A DNA stretch of 64,000 nucleotides from Ficedula albicollis (lineage: Eukaryota > Chordata > Aves > Passeriformes > Muscicapidae): NCBI RefSeq assembly GCF_000247815.1, contig NC_021672.1, positions 71,775,437 through 71,839,436 on the forward strand, written 5' to 3'. The translations under genes and the position numbers were made by a program. This document shows positions 1 through 12,800 of this stretch, piece by piece (within the stretch, counting starts at the first letter, position 1; each line of letters opens with the position of its first letter). The notes under the pieces were generated by a model, which was given only the letters and a program-made list of their open reading frames with translations, was not told the DNA's origin and did no database searches.

Positions 1-256
1 GAAAACCAGACAGGAGCTCCCTGGTTCTTGCATCTATACCCCATCCTGGACTCCCAGGACAGGTGGGAGGTGTAGAGACAAACACCTCCTAGTCCTCTGA
101 AATCCCAGCCTAGTCTCTGTGACAGAGAAGTCACCATGCTCACTTTGGTCCTCGCTTTTTTTTTTTTTCCCCCTCAAGAACAGTCTAAGCAGGAAAACAC
201 CGGGGAGCTTGCACATCTCACTCACAAAGGAAAAATCCTTTCTGTTTCTCTGACAG

Positions 257-3200
257 AGAGCTGGAGGCTTGTTTGGAAACCATGTGAGCTATTACCAAAG
301 CGATGGCAGGAGTGGGTTCCCCCAGACATTCACCACCCAGAGACCTTTGCACATCAATAAGTCTGGCAACAACCACGGAGACACCGAGTCTCCATCCCAC
401 GAGAAGCTGGTGGACTCCACCTTCACTCCCAGCAGCTACTCATCCTCAGGCTCCAATGCCAACATCAACAACGCCAACAACACTGCCCTGTGCCGCTTCC
501 CCAGCCCACCCAGCTACCCCAGCACTGTCAGCACGGTGGAAGGACATGGCACCCCCCTGTCACCCACCATATGTGTGCAGGAGGCTCCCTGGAAACTCCC
601 AGCCAAAAGGTAGGTTTGCCAGCAGAGAGGGAGCCAAGGGTGTTGGAAGGTGCATGCAAACACCAGAGCACTGCTGCTGAGCCACTCCCAGGCACTGCCC
701 AGCCTGCAGCCTGGATTGAGCTTTTTTTGGTTCTCCACTTGTGCCAGAGCCCACAGTGCAACAGAGATGCAGCACCAGGTGGCCACTGCAAAGCACCAGC
801 ACTCTTACTGACCAGCACACGAGATTTCTTTGGGCTTTGTCAGGAAGAAACCTTTGTAAGATACAAAGGGAGCCTTATTTATCCCTCCTTCACCACAGGG
901 AGGTGTTTTACCAACTGGTAACTGAAGGAGACTGCTCTTCATGTCTTAATCGCCCAACAGGGAGCTTTGTGGAAGTCAGTGGTTTTTCATTCAGCAGGTC
1001 ACATCCCTACAGAGGTCACCAAAGACATTCTGGGAGGAGGGAGGAAAGGTTTTCAGAAACAAAGAGAAGAAAATCCTCTTCTCTGGGCAGCTTTCAGGCT
1101 CTCTACACACAGATGACTAACACAAAAAGAAAATAATTTTTATCAGTGGGGGATTTTTTTTTTAATACTTTCAGAAACAGCAGGAAAGAGATGGATTTTT
1201 CTTTTTTCAGTGCAGAGAGTGAACAGTGTGAAATGCTGTCCCCAGAAAGGACAGAGTAGGACAATAAGACAGAGGAACTTCAGTGGGTGCAGAATTGCCC
1301 AAGCGAAGAGTCCCGTGGTTTTTCTGTTTCGTGCCTTCCTGAGGGAGGCCACGGGAGTTGCACAACATGTGTTCCCATCTGCCCTCCTCCCTGCTGACTC
1401 TGCTGCTGTGACACTGCTAACAGGGTGTTCTTTTCTCTCCTTGCTTCCCTGGGCACCTTCCTTGCGTTAGGACACATTACTACGAGACACTGGCACGGTA
1501 CGTGTTCTCCACACCCCTCCACTGCTGCCTGGGTGTCAGACCCACTCTGTCACCCTGCTCAAACTCCAGGTTCCCAGTAATGCTGAGTATGAGCTCTCCT
1601 TTGTGCTGTCAGTAGGGCTGAAATAGAGATACTCATCATCATGGCAGCTGCAGAAAATACTCACAACTCGGAGCAAGTAGCGATCCATGTTCTGGCTATT
1701 TTCTAGATTTGGGGTTTTTTTAGAGATTCTAGCTGGGCTCACACATCTAGACTTTCTCTGATCACAGCATTGTGAAGTACACCCTGGCATGTTCATACAG
1801 AAATTCAGTATGGTTTTGGCTAAACACAGACAGTTGAACAGCAGGAAATGCCAGATACTGATTTTTTTTCCCCTCTGCACCTTAGCAGTTTTACTTTCCT
1901 CCCATTTCAGAGGAAGGTCACTGCAGCACTGTCCTACAGGCTCTTTTACACAATGCATACCCACATTTCTCCCAACGGTTTTAGCTTTAACCAGATGACA
2001 AGATAAAGTTGCCTCTCCAGTCCCTAAAAGATTTTTTTTTTTAAATGCCACCCTGCTCTCTTCTGAAAATGCCAGTAATAAACTGAAATAATTTCCAATA
2101 CCTCCATGTCCATACCTCAAAGATTCAAGCTCCCTCCAGATTTTACTTTACTCCTCAGAAAACACAAAGTCCAAACAAAGCAAAATACGAGTGCTGAAAT
2201 GTGAAACAGAGGACAGAGAGGAGGCAAGCAGGGAATTAAGGGCTGGCACACCTAAGGATTTGAACAGATCCTACTGAATTCAGTAGAAGCACTCTGCAGT
2301 TAAAAAAAGGGACAAAAGGTGGAAAAGCCAGCAAGGATGAGAATGTGAGCAGGAGGCAGAGCACAGAGCTGGTGCAAACTGAGAGATTTGGGAGGCACAT
2401 CACAGAGATGAGAAGGTTACTGTGAGTGTCCTGGAAGCTTCTCTGAAATCCATAACCAAGTTTTTGGCAACAAGGCAAAAAGCTTATTCCTAAAAAGCCA
2501 TCTCACATTTCACTGAGTTCAGTGAGATGTATCTTTGGAGATGTGGTCAGTGTGATGTGCACATTAATAGAGTGCAGGTAATCACAAATCACAAAATACA
2601 TTTATAGTGTTGCTCAGCATTGCTTTAAGAAACTCATCCTGTGAAAGAGGGCACAGACAAAGGTTGTTGCCTTGTATTTGTGAAGTCTGTAGCTCTGTTC
2701 AGTCATTGATTTTCCTATGATGGCTCTTCAGCATTATAATAAACTGAGACAGATGGAGCCTGTCATTCTTGTCTTTGTAACAGGTTGTCTTTACCATCTC
2801 CATATCTTGACTTGTCTTTTTTGCTCATTAGCTCCAGTTCCAGAGACAGCCAGCTGGCAATTGTTTGCCAAGAGGAAGTGTCTCAGGATGAGACTTATGA
2901 TGAAAATTTGAATGAAGACATTGAGTACTGTAGTGAACCAAGTCTGCTCTCTACTGAAATGTGAGCTTTGCAGCTTTAGTCAAGGTGTTTGGGTGGTTCT
3001 TTAATTAAGGGGGAGAACTGGGAAAAGGTGACATTTTTCTACAAAAAATTCAATTTATGGGAGAAGGTCCGAAAATTTTAGACAACTCGAATATGAGAAA
3101 ATAATTTATTTTAAAAATGCACTTCAGCCCTAGAAGTAACATTGAAAAGGACATTTTTCACCTAGGATTTTCCTTCTCTCTGAATGAGACATGTAGATCT

Positions 3201-6200
3201 GCAGGGCTGCCCCCCACATTCACTTCTACCTCCTGATATTCCCAGAGCTCATTTTTAGAGGGTTCTAAAATAATACCAGTAATAGTTTGAAGCTAGCTTG
3301 CTCTTGCATCCCTTTGCTAGCATGACCTTCCTGGCTTCCTTGCTGGAAGAGGGCTTATTCTGATTTTCTAAATCCCTCTGCTCTCCTTCCCAGGCTGGCA
3401 TACCAAGATGATGAAAACAGACAACTCACTCTGCCAGAAAGCAGCAAAGGAGAGGACACCCGGCACTCTCCGAAGAAGGGGTTCCTGTGCTCCTCAGCTC
3501 TAGGTAACCCCCCACAAGGGCTGGGCTGTGCTTTCTCCACCCTGATGGAGCTCCCACATCTCCCAGGAGGAATCCCAGCCTGGGTGCTGCTGTGGGATCA
3601 GGAATCCCAAGGCAATCCTGATCAGGCTCTGCTGGCTCACACTCGGCCAGCAGACGAACCTGTGGCTGTTTGGACAGTCCCTGGCATCTGTTTGATCAAG
3701 GCTTCCTGTGATTTAGGGCAGTTTATTACAGAGAGCTGTGGGCTCTCCAAACAATCACCAGGGAGTCACCAAATAGGTGAGCCTTGAGTCCACAGCGTTC
3801 TGCTCCGTGTGTATTCAGCAAGGAGAAATGAGAGATTGTCTCCTTTGCTACCAGGAGCACACTGAATGTCAGGTGAAGTTAATACAACATAAATTTGCCT
3901 TCTGCTCTCATTGTACCTGGAGATTTTCAAGTGCTTCACTGTCAGGGGAAACCCATGAATCACAAGGTTTTATGGAAGTATCAAGAGTCTGTGACAAAAG
4001 GAACTCTTTTAGGTGTAGCATTTATCAGCCTTTTTCTGAGTATTGCTGTGGTGAAAGGGGGCACTGAAGGGAGAAACTAAAAAGAATCATGTGCATAAAA
4101 TAGATTTTTACAGAATTACAGTGACAGACTAGGTCACTAGTCATGTTTAAAGTGAGGCTACTGTGTCTTCACTGAAATCCTTCAGGATGCCTGAGTGTTC
4201 TAACAACATTTACTTTATTTCAAATCTTAAAATACCAGGCAATGACAACTTCTGTATCTATCTGTAAGGCAGTCAGCCCTTGATACCATGCTTCACTAAC
4301 TGCATTCTAGTGAATATTTATATACTGATCTCATATTCATTTTACTAGTTGGGATTTTTCTCTAGAAAGATGAAATACTTTTAACCTGCATTGTAACATG
4401 CATTCTCTGGGTTATAACATATTTTCTCCAACCCTGAGAGGGCTTTTTCTCAAAAACCCAATATTATAGATAATTACTATTTTCAGAATTCTTCTATATT
4501 TTCTCCAACCCTGAGAGGGCTTTTTCTGAAAAACCCAATATTATAGATAATTACTGTTTTCAGAATTCTTCATATTTTCAGAATTCTTCTTTTCCTTCAT
4601 TCTTTAGAGAAACAGAATCAAAACCAGAAAAATATTTTAGTGTGCCATGTATTGAATCTTTAATACTGGATTTATTTGCCATTTTTCAGAAGTAAAGCAC
4701 TTGATCACAAACATACTTTTCAGTAGTTTTAAATTCCTCATTGGGAGTATCTTTCTCATATTTAGAGAAGTAAAGTTTCATTTTATAGCAAGTAAACAAT
4801 GTGACTGTTTCAGTAGTTCCCTCTAAAATCTTTTTTTTCTCTTCCCTTCCAAATTCTGAAAATGCTTCATATCTGTCTAAGTCACCTTCCACTCACCAGC
4901 AAATTCCCCACTGATTAATTCAGTTGCACCTGACCTTGCTATAGACACAGTCTCATGAAGTGTGGTATGTCTGGCAGCTGAGGGACACAGATCACATGCT
5001 GAGTGCTTTCTGCAAATACATTTGCTTTGGAAAGGGCACAGAGTTGAGGGGAAGTGGACAGAGCCTAAAGCATGTGTGTCTTTGCTGTATGTCCAGTGGC
5101 ACTGCACTAAAAGAATCTGAAAGTAGGTTACCTGTAGTGTGTTATGAGTGATGGACACATTGTTTGTGTTGCTGTTTCAGGTCGAAGAGCATCTTTTCAC
5201 CTAGAGTGTTTGAAAAGACAGAAAAACCAGGGTGTGGATGTCTCACAAAAGACAGTCCTGCCTTTGCATCTGGTCCATCATCAGGTGAGTGTTAATAACC
5301 ACCCACAGCACCCCAACCCACTGCTTGAAAACTGTTTGGGATAGATTCTCACCCATCCCAAAGGCCCAGGTTTTAGCAATCAGGATTTTTATCATTCCCA
5401 GATATTTCCCTTGGAGTCAGCCACAGTTATCATTGTCTGATGTGCATGAAAGAATAAAATAAAATAAAATACTAGCAAAAAGATAAAAATAACTACCCAA
5501 ATTGCATGCTGCAGTGCAATAACACTGGCTTTGTTGGCAATAGGCACATGAATAAAGTGTGCACAGTCTATTTTAATATTAATTAAAGGTAACCAGCAAG
5601 TGCAATTAACCATTCAAAAACATAAACCGGTTACATGCAATAAATCAGCTTCTTAAGCCCTTTGTCACATTGTTCAGCAGCTAGGACATGCATGCCTAAA
5701 TACATACCTAGATGATTAGCCAGCTGTCAGCCTCCAAAGGACAGCTGTGCCTTTTGGTTTGACCATGCCACTTTTTGTCACCATAAAAGAAACAGGTGCA
5801 GCTGGCAGTGCCAGCCTCGTAGGTGTGGCATCCTGCACTCTGCAGTCCCCACAGGCAGGGCAGAACGGCCTTTGCCACTTCTTTAGGCTGCCACAAGGGC
5901 AGAAAATGCCACACAGCAGGAATGGGAGGGGTGAGAAGTCAGAGGAGTGAGAGAGGTGTGGGCTTGAGGCTGCCTGGATTTTCTCACCTCCACAGAGTTA
6001 TCCTTTAATTCTTGAGCTCCAGAAAGTAGTGGTCTACAGAGCTTCTTTCAGCTTCCTCAGAACTTTACATTTTTGATAAAGCATTTTGAGTGAGTTTCTC
6101 CCAACAAGCTGAAAAATTGGTTCCATTGTCCTGCCTGACAGATCCAGATCTCTCCTTGAAGTCCTGGCAGTTTAAGGGGTGTGCTGAGGCCATTGTAGCC

Positions 6201-8394
6201 TGCAGAGCATGACTTATTCAGAAGTTGTTTTAAGGGCTTTCTTCCTCAATGAAATTTGATAAGAGCCTGACATCTAATTCCTGAGAAATCCTTGGTGAAC
6301 TTGCAGGTGACTACAAATTAATTCTTTTTTTTTCAGTGTCAGTGTACTTGACACTGAAGTCATCAGCACAACATAATTATCAGTTCCCAAGGATTTCAGT
6401 GGCAGATGGACTGAGCTTCACTGAACATTAGACAGCTTTAAGTGAGCTGCCTAGCTTAAATTAGTCAGTTCAGTCCCACTGTGGTCAGTGGAGGGAGGGA
6501 GAGCATCACCAAAGGGCAAGTTTAAGTCTTGTGTAAGTCTAGTCTTTGAGGCAGCATTTTCAGGCAGGCATTGAAGAGAAGAGAGCCTTGCCAGTGCCTT
6601 TCTGCACAGTTAGCTTAGACTAAACACAGAGCCTTCCCCAGCCTGAACACAACTCAATCCACACGCTTTTGTAGTTTCCATGCTTTTATTTCATTGCTCA
6701 GCCATGAGCTCTGTGAGATGAGCTTATGACTCTGACAGTCTTACTTATGGAACAAGGAAGCAATCACCATCAATAAGGCATCAGAGAGGCCTCCTGAGGA
6801 ATTTGTTATAAGAGGAGGCTGAATGACTCAGAGGTTGTGTATATGATTACAGGAAGGACTGGACAGCTGAAAGTATAATCATCACATATTGATCCTCCCA
6901 CCAACAGCAGACACCTTAGAACCCAGTGGTGAATTTCAAGTTATTGCCAGCTGCACACAGACCTAAAATTCACATCTGGTACCTGTTCAGGTTCCTCAGC
7001 AGACACTTAAAACAGCAACTGGCAATAAAAGCCTGTGCTATGTCTGGTGTCAGTGGTGGGAAAATGAGTTGCTGTCTCCCCCACTGGAGAAGAGGTGGTG
7101 ATTCTGGCAGTGCATTGGGAATGGGGCTGCATCCCTCCTGGTAATGTTGTGGGAATGGGGCTGCATCCCTCCTGGCAGGGCATACTGCATCCCTCCTGTC
7201 AGTGTATTGGGAATGGGACTGCACTCCTCCTGGCATTGCTGTGGGAATGGGGCTGCATCTCTCCTGGCAGTGCCATGGGAATGGGACTGCATCCCTCCTG
7301 GCAGTGCCACAGGAATGGGACTGCATCCTTCTTGGTAATGCTGTGGCTGCCAGGCTAAAGAATTGCGGTTCTGAAAACTTCCAGCCCAGTGGCTGGCATT
7401 AGCACAGGCGACACCATTTAAAGGAAAGCTCGCACAATGAGTTTGCAGCACACATCCAAACCCCTCAAGGAGCTGGCAGCTGTATTCACAAGCCTCCAGA
7501 CTCTCCAGGCCTTTCTCATATGGTTTCTCCTTGTTCCAGCCCTGCCAGCCCTCACTCAGCTGTCCCTCCTCTGTCCGCAGGCACTAGCAGTGGCCGGCCT
7601 GAGTCCCCTGCTCCAGCGAAGCCATTCCCCCACCTCGTTTTCTCGGCTGTGCGCTACGCCCCCGGCCACGCCGTGCAACCGGGGCTGGGCACAACAGACC
7701 ATCCCCACGCTGCGCCTGGACGGGGCGGAATCCTCGGAGAAGCTCAACAGCAGCCTGCCGTCGGTGCACTGCGGCTCCCGGTGCCCGGAGAGCGGCGGCA
7801 GCCCCCGGAGAGCCCGGCCCGTGTCGCTGACCGTGCCCAGCCCCAGCGCCGGGAGCAGCCGGCAGCTCCACGGCAGCGCCAGCAGCCTGGTGGAAGCGGT
7901 AAGGGAAAGCGAGGAACATCTCGGGAGAGCCGGGCAGCAGCAGCTGGAGAGCCCTTCTCCCAGCTGGGGTTTGGGAGCGTGGGTGGGAGGACGAACAGAG
8001 CGGTAAGGAGGGCTGCGCTGGAGGCGCGGCAGGGCCGGTGCTGCCGCGGTGCTAACGCGCGTTCTCTGTGTTCCGCTTCCTCCACCTGCCTCCCAAGGTC
8101 TTGATTTCGGAAGGACTGATGCAGTTTGCTCAAGATCCAAAGTTCATTGAGGTCACAACCCAGGAGCTCGCAGACGCCTGCGACATGACGATAGAAGAGA
8201 TGGAAAATGCAGCAGACAACATTCTCAATGGTAACAGCAAGCAGAGCCCCAATGGCAACCTCTTGCCTTTTGCTAACTGCAGGGACCCAGGGCAGGACAG
8301 TGCAGGAGAGGAAGAGGAAGAGGTGCAAAACCCGGATTGTAGGATAAGTCAGGAGGAGCTCAAGGACAGCAGGATTTATATCAGCAGCCTGTAG
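257..8394 (+). CDS. CACNA1C: Voltage-gated L-type calcium channel alpha-1C (CaV1.2), distal C-terminal exons (partial)
   Basis: Pore-forming subunit of the plasma-membrane L-type calcium channel; only the cytoplasmic distal C-terminus lies here. Six exons with GT-AG borders: 257-609, 2832-2960, 3394-3503, 5181-5284, 7581-7898 and 8098-8394. They total 1311 nt (437 codons with the stop) and the phases agree at each junction. The first exon starts [14 protein letters not shown] and carries the [10 protein letters not shown] stretch, the region where proteolytic release of the distal C-terminus has been proposed. The junction at 3503/5181 builds GRRASFHLE, the protein kinase A site known as Ser1928 in mammals. 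The last exon reads [16 protein letters not shown], then [17 protein letters not shown], and ends RIYISSL-stop. That ending and the exon 8098 sequence fit CACNA1C, not CACNA1D. The start of the 257 exon was set by the cag at 254-256 and could be off by a codon. Everything upstream (channel domains, IQ motif) is outside the window. Confidence 0.93.
610..2831 (+). other. CACNA1C intron
   Basis: Bounded by gtaggt at 610 and ttag at 2828-2831. Open frames inside are short or lack homology that can be recognised by eye; no repeat or RNA gene was seen. Confidence 0.8.
3504..5180 (+). other. CACNA1C intron with a 77-bp tandem duplication
   Basis: Bounded by gtaacc at 3504 and ttcag ending at 5180. 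AT-rich. It holds two near-identical 77-bp copies between about 4422 and 4575; nothing else was recognised. Confidence 0.75.
4422..4575. repeat. Two-copy tandem duplication, period 77 bp
   Basis: The segment starting ttctccaaccctgagagg at 4424 recurs at 4501 with about two substitutions. The high identity points to a recent local duplication inside a CACNA1C intron. Confidence 0.8.
5285..7580 (+). other. CACNA1C intron with a minisatellite
   Basis: Bounded by gtgagt at 5285 and ccgcag ending at 7580. Apart from the 34-bp minisatellite at 7113-7345, no feature was recognised. Confidence 0.75.
7113..7345. repeat. 34-bp minisatellite, about seven copies
   Basis: The core gggaatggg(g/a)ctgcat recurs at 7117, 7151, 7209, 7243, 7277 and 7311, in steps of 34 bp with one degenerate unit in the 7151-7209 gap. 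Each unit ends in a cctcctggcag-like string. Units differ by substitutions, so the array is older than the 48-bp array at 58 kb. Confidence 0.85.
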
Positions 8395-8935
8395 TTGCCA
8401 GGGCTGGAAGCGATGCTGGTTTTTTTATTTGTTTCAATGTTCCTAATGGGTTTGTTTCAGAAGTGCCTCACTGTTCTCGTGACCTGGAGTAACCGGAACA
8501 GCGTTCTTCATTCATTTCTGTTGGGACGAGTCGCAGAGTTGGGTGGTGTAAGAAAGCTTTTCAGGAGCGGATATAACCCCAGCACGTGTCCGTGAAGGAA
8601 GAGTGAGGAGGAGGAGGAGAAGAGGAGGAGAGCCAGCTCCCTCTTTTTTTCAGTCCCTGCACAAGGAACGACAGCTGCCTCCGGAGCACCAAGGGGAACC
8701 TCAGCTTCCTGCGGATGGCCCTAGCCAAAAGGACCCTGCACCAAACGGGTGTCTTTCAACCTTGCTTGTAAAAATCATTTTGCACATATTCTGTATGAGC
8801 CTCACCGTCTCCATAAAGCCAAGGCCCTTTGATTGGGAAGGAGAGGAAGACTTCTGCTGCGGATTCCCGCACGGCCACGGGGAGGAGGAAGCAGGAGAAG
8901 CCCGCGGGCGTCGAGGCGCGGCCCAGCCCTGCCGG

Positions 8936-9049
8936 CCAATCAGAGCTCGGGCGGTCACTCGCCAGCCAATCCGAGCTCAGGCAGTCTGCTGCCGGCCAAT
9001 CAGAGCCCAGCGCGCCAACCGTGCCAGCCAATGGGAGAGCAGGCATGGC
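8936..9049 (+). promoter_or_regulatory. Phased CCAAT-box cluster with a YY1-like ATGGCGGC
   Basis: CCAAT pentamers on the + strand occur at 8936, 8966, 8996 and 9028, each inside a CCAATCNGAGC-like or CCAATGGGAG context, at spacings of 30, 30 and 32 bp. GGCATGGCGGC follows at about 9042. Regularly spaced CCAAT boxes are the classic binding pattern of NF-Y, and ATGGCGGC resembles the YY1 core. The local sequence is GC-rich, unlike the surrounding UTR. It may be a promoter of an unannotated transcript inside the CACNA1C 3' UTR, or just a degenerate 30-bp tandem repeat. Only the motifs are seen; activity is inferred. Confidence 0.45.
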
Positions 9050-9286
9050 GGCACGGCTGAGAGGCCGCCAGGCCTGTGCAGAGTTCTTGTTTCGCAGTTT
9101 GGTATTTTCTTGAAAGCATGTTGCAGTTTTTATTTTGATGCAGTTTTTTTTTTGGCTTTTTTTTTTTTTTTTTTGAGGGAGAAGGGAGTGTTTACAGCGT
9201 TTTGTAATCACCTACCTTTTTTGTTTTGGTTTATTTTCACCTTTGCAGATGTTAAATTGGTTTGTTCATGTTGTATTATTTAAACT

Positions 9287-9307
9287 GGGGGGGGGGGCGG
9301 GGGGGTT

Positions 9308-9396
<89 letters not shown>
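9287..9396. repeat. Homopolymer block G11-C-G7-TTT-C88
   Basis: A G run at 9287-9305 with a single C at 9298, then TTT, then 88 uninterrupted C at 9309-9396. The G part could pair with the C part. It lies in the CACNA1C 3' UTR; the C length is suspect because six other poly-C runs in the window look artefactual. Confidence 0.85.
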
Positions 9397-9398
<2 letters not shown>

Positions 9399-9597
9399 GT
9401 GGTTTCTCCATTGGAATTTGATAGAAGCGTAAGGATAAATGAGTTTTACCAACCATTATGTACACCGAGAGTTTGTAATTTTATTTACTAGCAACCCAAA
9501 CCTTTTGTTGTTGTTGTTTTTATAATTTAAAGACAGTAGGCAATGCACTTGAGGTAGTCTTGCACATTTGAGCGAGTGCTCTGGGTTCTGTGCGGTG

Positions 9598-9668
9598 CTC
9601 GCGTCTCTGTGAGCGTGCATCGGCAGCGAGCGTCGCGTCTCTGTGAGCGTGCATCGGCGGCGAGCGTG
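9598..9668. repeat. Two-copy tandem repeat of about 37 bp
   Basis: The string tctctgtgagcgtgcatcgg occurs at about 9604 and 9637, followed in both copies by (c/g)agcgagcgt-like sequence. Short local duplication in the 3' UTR. Confidence 0.65.
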
Positions 9669-9810
9669 TGCGTGTGGAAGGTCTGCCCCCGGGGCCCTTC
9701 GAATGCAAAAACAAACCACTGTCTCTGCTTTCGGAAAAGGGAATCGGCAACTTTGCATTTTCTGTTCCACAAGATATGCAAAAACAATGCAATAATATTG
9801 ATTTTAAAAA

Positions 9811-9816
9811 AATAAA
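9811..9816 (+). terminator. CACNA1C: Candidate proximal poly(A) signal AATAAA
   Basis: Canonical AATAAA in an A-rich context about 1.4 kb after the CACNA1C stop, followed within 60 nt by a G/T-rich stretch. It could give a short 3' UTR isoform; the position alone does not prove use. Confidence 0.4.
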
Positions 9817-12800
9817 ATTGTAAGTTGTGTTGGCGTTAAAACTGTATAGAAAAAAAAAAAATTTACAGGGGTGGGGGGGGAAACAAACAAACAAAAAAAA
9901 AACAAACCAGAAGACGTTACGCTTCGATATATTCCGTGTGATGTTTTATTGCATTGATAATGTTTCTGTTGAAGAAACCGTTATACTTGAATTCAGGTCA
10001 GTTTCAGTATTTTTCAGATATTTTTTTAAAATGAATTGCAATTGTGCCAAGCAAAGAATATGAATTGAATTAAGTTTGTTTAAAAAAAAAAAGAAAAAAA
10101 AAAGAATCACTTCTTGTATATTTTGCTGCATGTCAAGTGAATCATTTCGTATTTGGAATGTGCCAAGCTTTACCTTTGAACTGTTAAGTGCTTTTTTACG
10201 TGTGGTTGGGGAAAGGGTACTATTTTATTTTTTTTTTCCTTTTTTAATTTGTACGATGAACAAAGTGTACCTGGTGTAAGTAACTATTCTGCAATCCACT
10301 GACAGGTTGAACGTTACTGATTTTGCATATCTTGTGTTCATTTTCCTTCTTCCTCACTCCCTTTTAACGTGCACGGTGACTTTATCGGTAGAGAATCTTT
10401 CTTCCCGAGACTGGGACGTTTTATTCAGGCTTTGTTTTCTTTCCTTTTGCTCAGTTCCTCTAAAGGTCTTGTCCCACTCAAGGGTGGCAGGACCCCCAAA
10501 GCCCATTTGGCAGATCCATCCTACACGTTCAGCTGGCACCAGCAATTTAAGGAGCAGGGGCGAAAGAAATCTGGCTTCAGAATTATTTTTATTAAATAGC
10601 TGAACCCTGATCAATCTTAGCAGGATCCTGGGATAAGAAATGCAAGAATCAGAATAGTTGGCAAAGTAAATGTATCTAACCCTGGTCTGGGCTGAAAGCA
10701 GAGGGAGAGAGCCGTGGATCTTTAATAGGAGGATTGCTGCAGTTCTGGTTAAGATGCAGGTGCCAAGTGACTTTTTGGTGTTCCTGTGCATGGTCTCAAT
10801 CCTCTTCCCAGACTTTAGTGGATGGGTCAGGTACTAAGTCACAAAACATCTGCTAGCACAGCATGTCCCAGCCACAGTTCCTGACTAGTAAGTGTGAAAC
10901 TCTCTCACACTGACAGTTGGCCCTAACCCTGAGAGAGGATGAAAAAACAAGCACGTATTGTTAGATTTTATGCAACTGATCTTTGTCTAGACTACTGCTG
11001 TTTTTTCTCCCTCCTCAGGATGATTCACAAACTTGCAGATCAGTTCTGAGGTGTGATCTGACTCAGAGCTAAACTTCAGTTTCAATCTTGAGCTTCTGCA
11101 GCTGTCCGAGGACACTCTTCACCGCATTGATTACATTATTTTTGTAACACTCTTGTTTTTCTTCTTGATTCTCTGGGGCATAAAGGAGAAATAGCAAAGG
11201 GTATTTTTGACTGTACTTTTTGAACTGGCTGGTATCAGCTCAAGATACCTTGGAAAAAACCAAATACTAGAGAAATATGAAGCCATTTCTACAAGCATCT
11301 GTCATAAATCATAATTCAAGGCTTTCCTGGAGAAAGTAACCAGCTGATGTGGGTCAGTGTCATCCTTTCATCCCTGGTACCTGTATGGAGATGGGCACAC
11401 ACGTGTGTCTCCCTGTGAGTTTGCTGCTGCTGGTGCTGATGTGCTCCAAAGGTACTTGAAAGGGAAAAATGCCATGTAAGGGCTCCCTAACTCATTTTCT
11501 TTCACTGCAAAGTCCGTCTGACCTTCCAAATGGAAGACAGCAGTTCTTCACTCCTGAAAAACAATGCTTACCTAAATTAGTGGTGACAATGGGCACTTTG
11601 GATGCTTGACAGTCCATCTTTTAGGATTGTTCCTGATGGGAAGGAAAACGACAGGAAGGATGGTGCCCCGGGCATTCTTGGTGAAAGCTGCTACTCCCTC
11701 GTGGGGCAGAGCCTGCAATGGCCAGGGGAAACCCCACTTTCTCCTGGAAAACCCAGTAGGTGCTGCAGACTGGAAAATGTATGGCGAGCAGAGAATGCAA
11801 ATGACTTGTGCAGTTTGAGGGGCAGTTAAATTTAGTAATTGCTGGTGCCAGCTGTGCAAACTTCTCTTTCTGGGGAGGGTGGCTTTTTCTTTCTTTTTCA
11901 TTTGAGGTACTTCCAGTGTGCACATGGTGACAGGCCTGAGCAAAGAGCTGCTGCCTGCTGCGAGTGGGGCAGTCTGGGGGACAGTGGGAAGGAGGGGGCA
12001 GGTTTAGCTCCTGGAGTGTTTCCCTGTGTATGGGAGAGGATGGTGGGTACAATCACTGTGCTGTGGATGGAAGCTTTGAAGGAAGAAGATGAGAAGTGGC
12101 GTGGAAGAATGGGGAAAACGATCTGCTGTTTGCCTCTGAGCATCTCTGACTCACAAGAGGACACTGCAGACTAAAGACATTTCTTATAAAACAACAAACC
12201 TCCTCCCTGTATCACTCCTGCTCATTAGTCCAGACACCACTGGGCCAGCCACATCGGGTGCATTTCTTTTTTTCTTCCTTATTTCTGTGTGGCTGACATG
12301 ATGGGAAAGCAAGTGGAACTCACGATCCAGAGCTGGAGTTTCGTTGTCCACAGACCTTTTGTGCATCATCCGCCTCTCCAGCTGGACGTGTACGATGATG
12401 GTGTAGATGCTGCTGCTACTGCAGGGGTCCCACGTGTTTTCTTGCCCTGCCCACCACACCCTGGCACGCAGGGACAGCCAGAGAGGCGCCATGTACAGAA
12501 CCGCATCTATTTCTGCTTTGTTTTCTGACTCACAACCCTGCCCCAGTGACTACGACAACGACGACAACAACAACAACAAAAAAAAAAGGGCAAATGCATT
12601 TTTTACATTTCTTGATAATTTCCAAAGCAATGTATCATTGCTTTCTTTAGACTGACGCCAATATAACAGTTGTATGGGTCTCAGCCAGGCTCCTGTGTCT
12701 TTTCTGCCTGAGTTTCAGATTGCTGTATGAAATGTATGCGCGTTTGCACACAGACACAGCCGGACGAGGTGGCGGCACCCCGAGCCCAGGGGGTTGGTCA

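Noticed and set aside
1536..2120. 194-codon frame on the - strand in a CACNA1C intron
   Set aside because: No homology seen, low-complexity start, inside an intron of the opposite strand; probably chance.
257..8394. CACNA1D as the identity of the first gene
   Set aside because: The C-terminal exon ([12 protein letters not shown] ending, NCRDPGQD) and the [13 protein letters not shown] exon match the CaV1.2 pattern, not CaV1.3.
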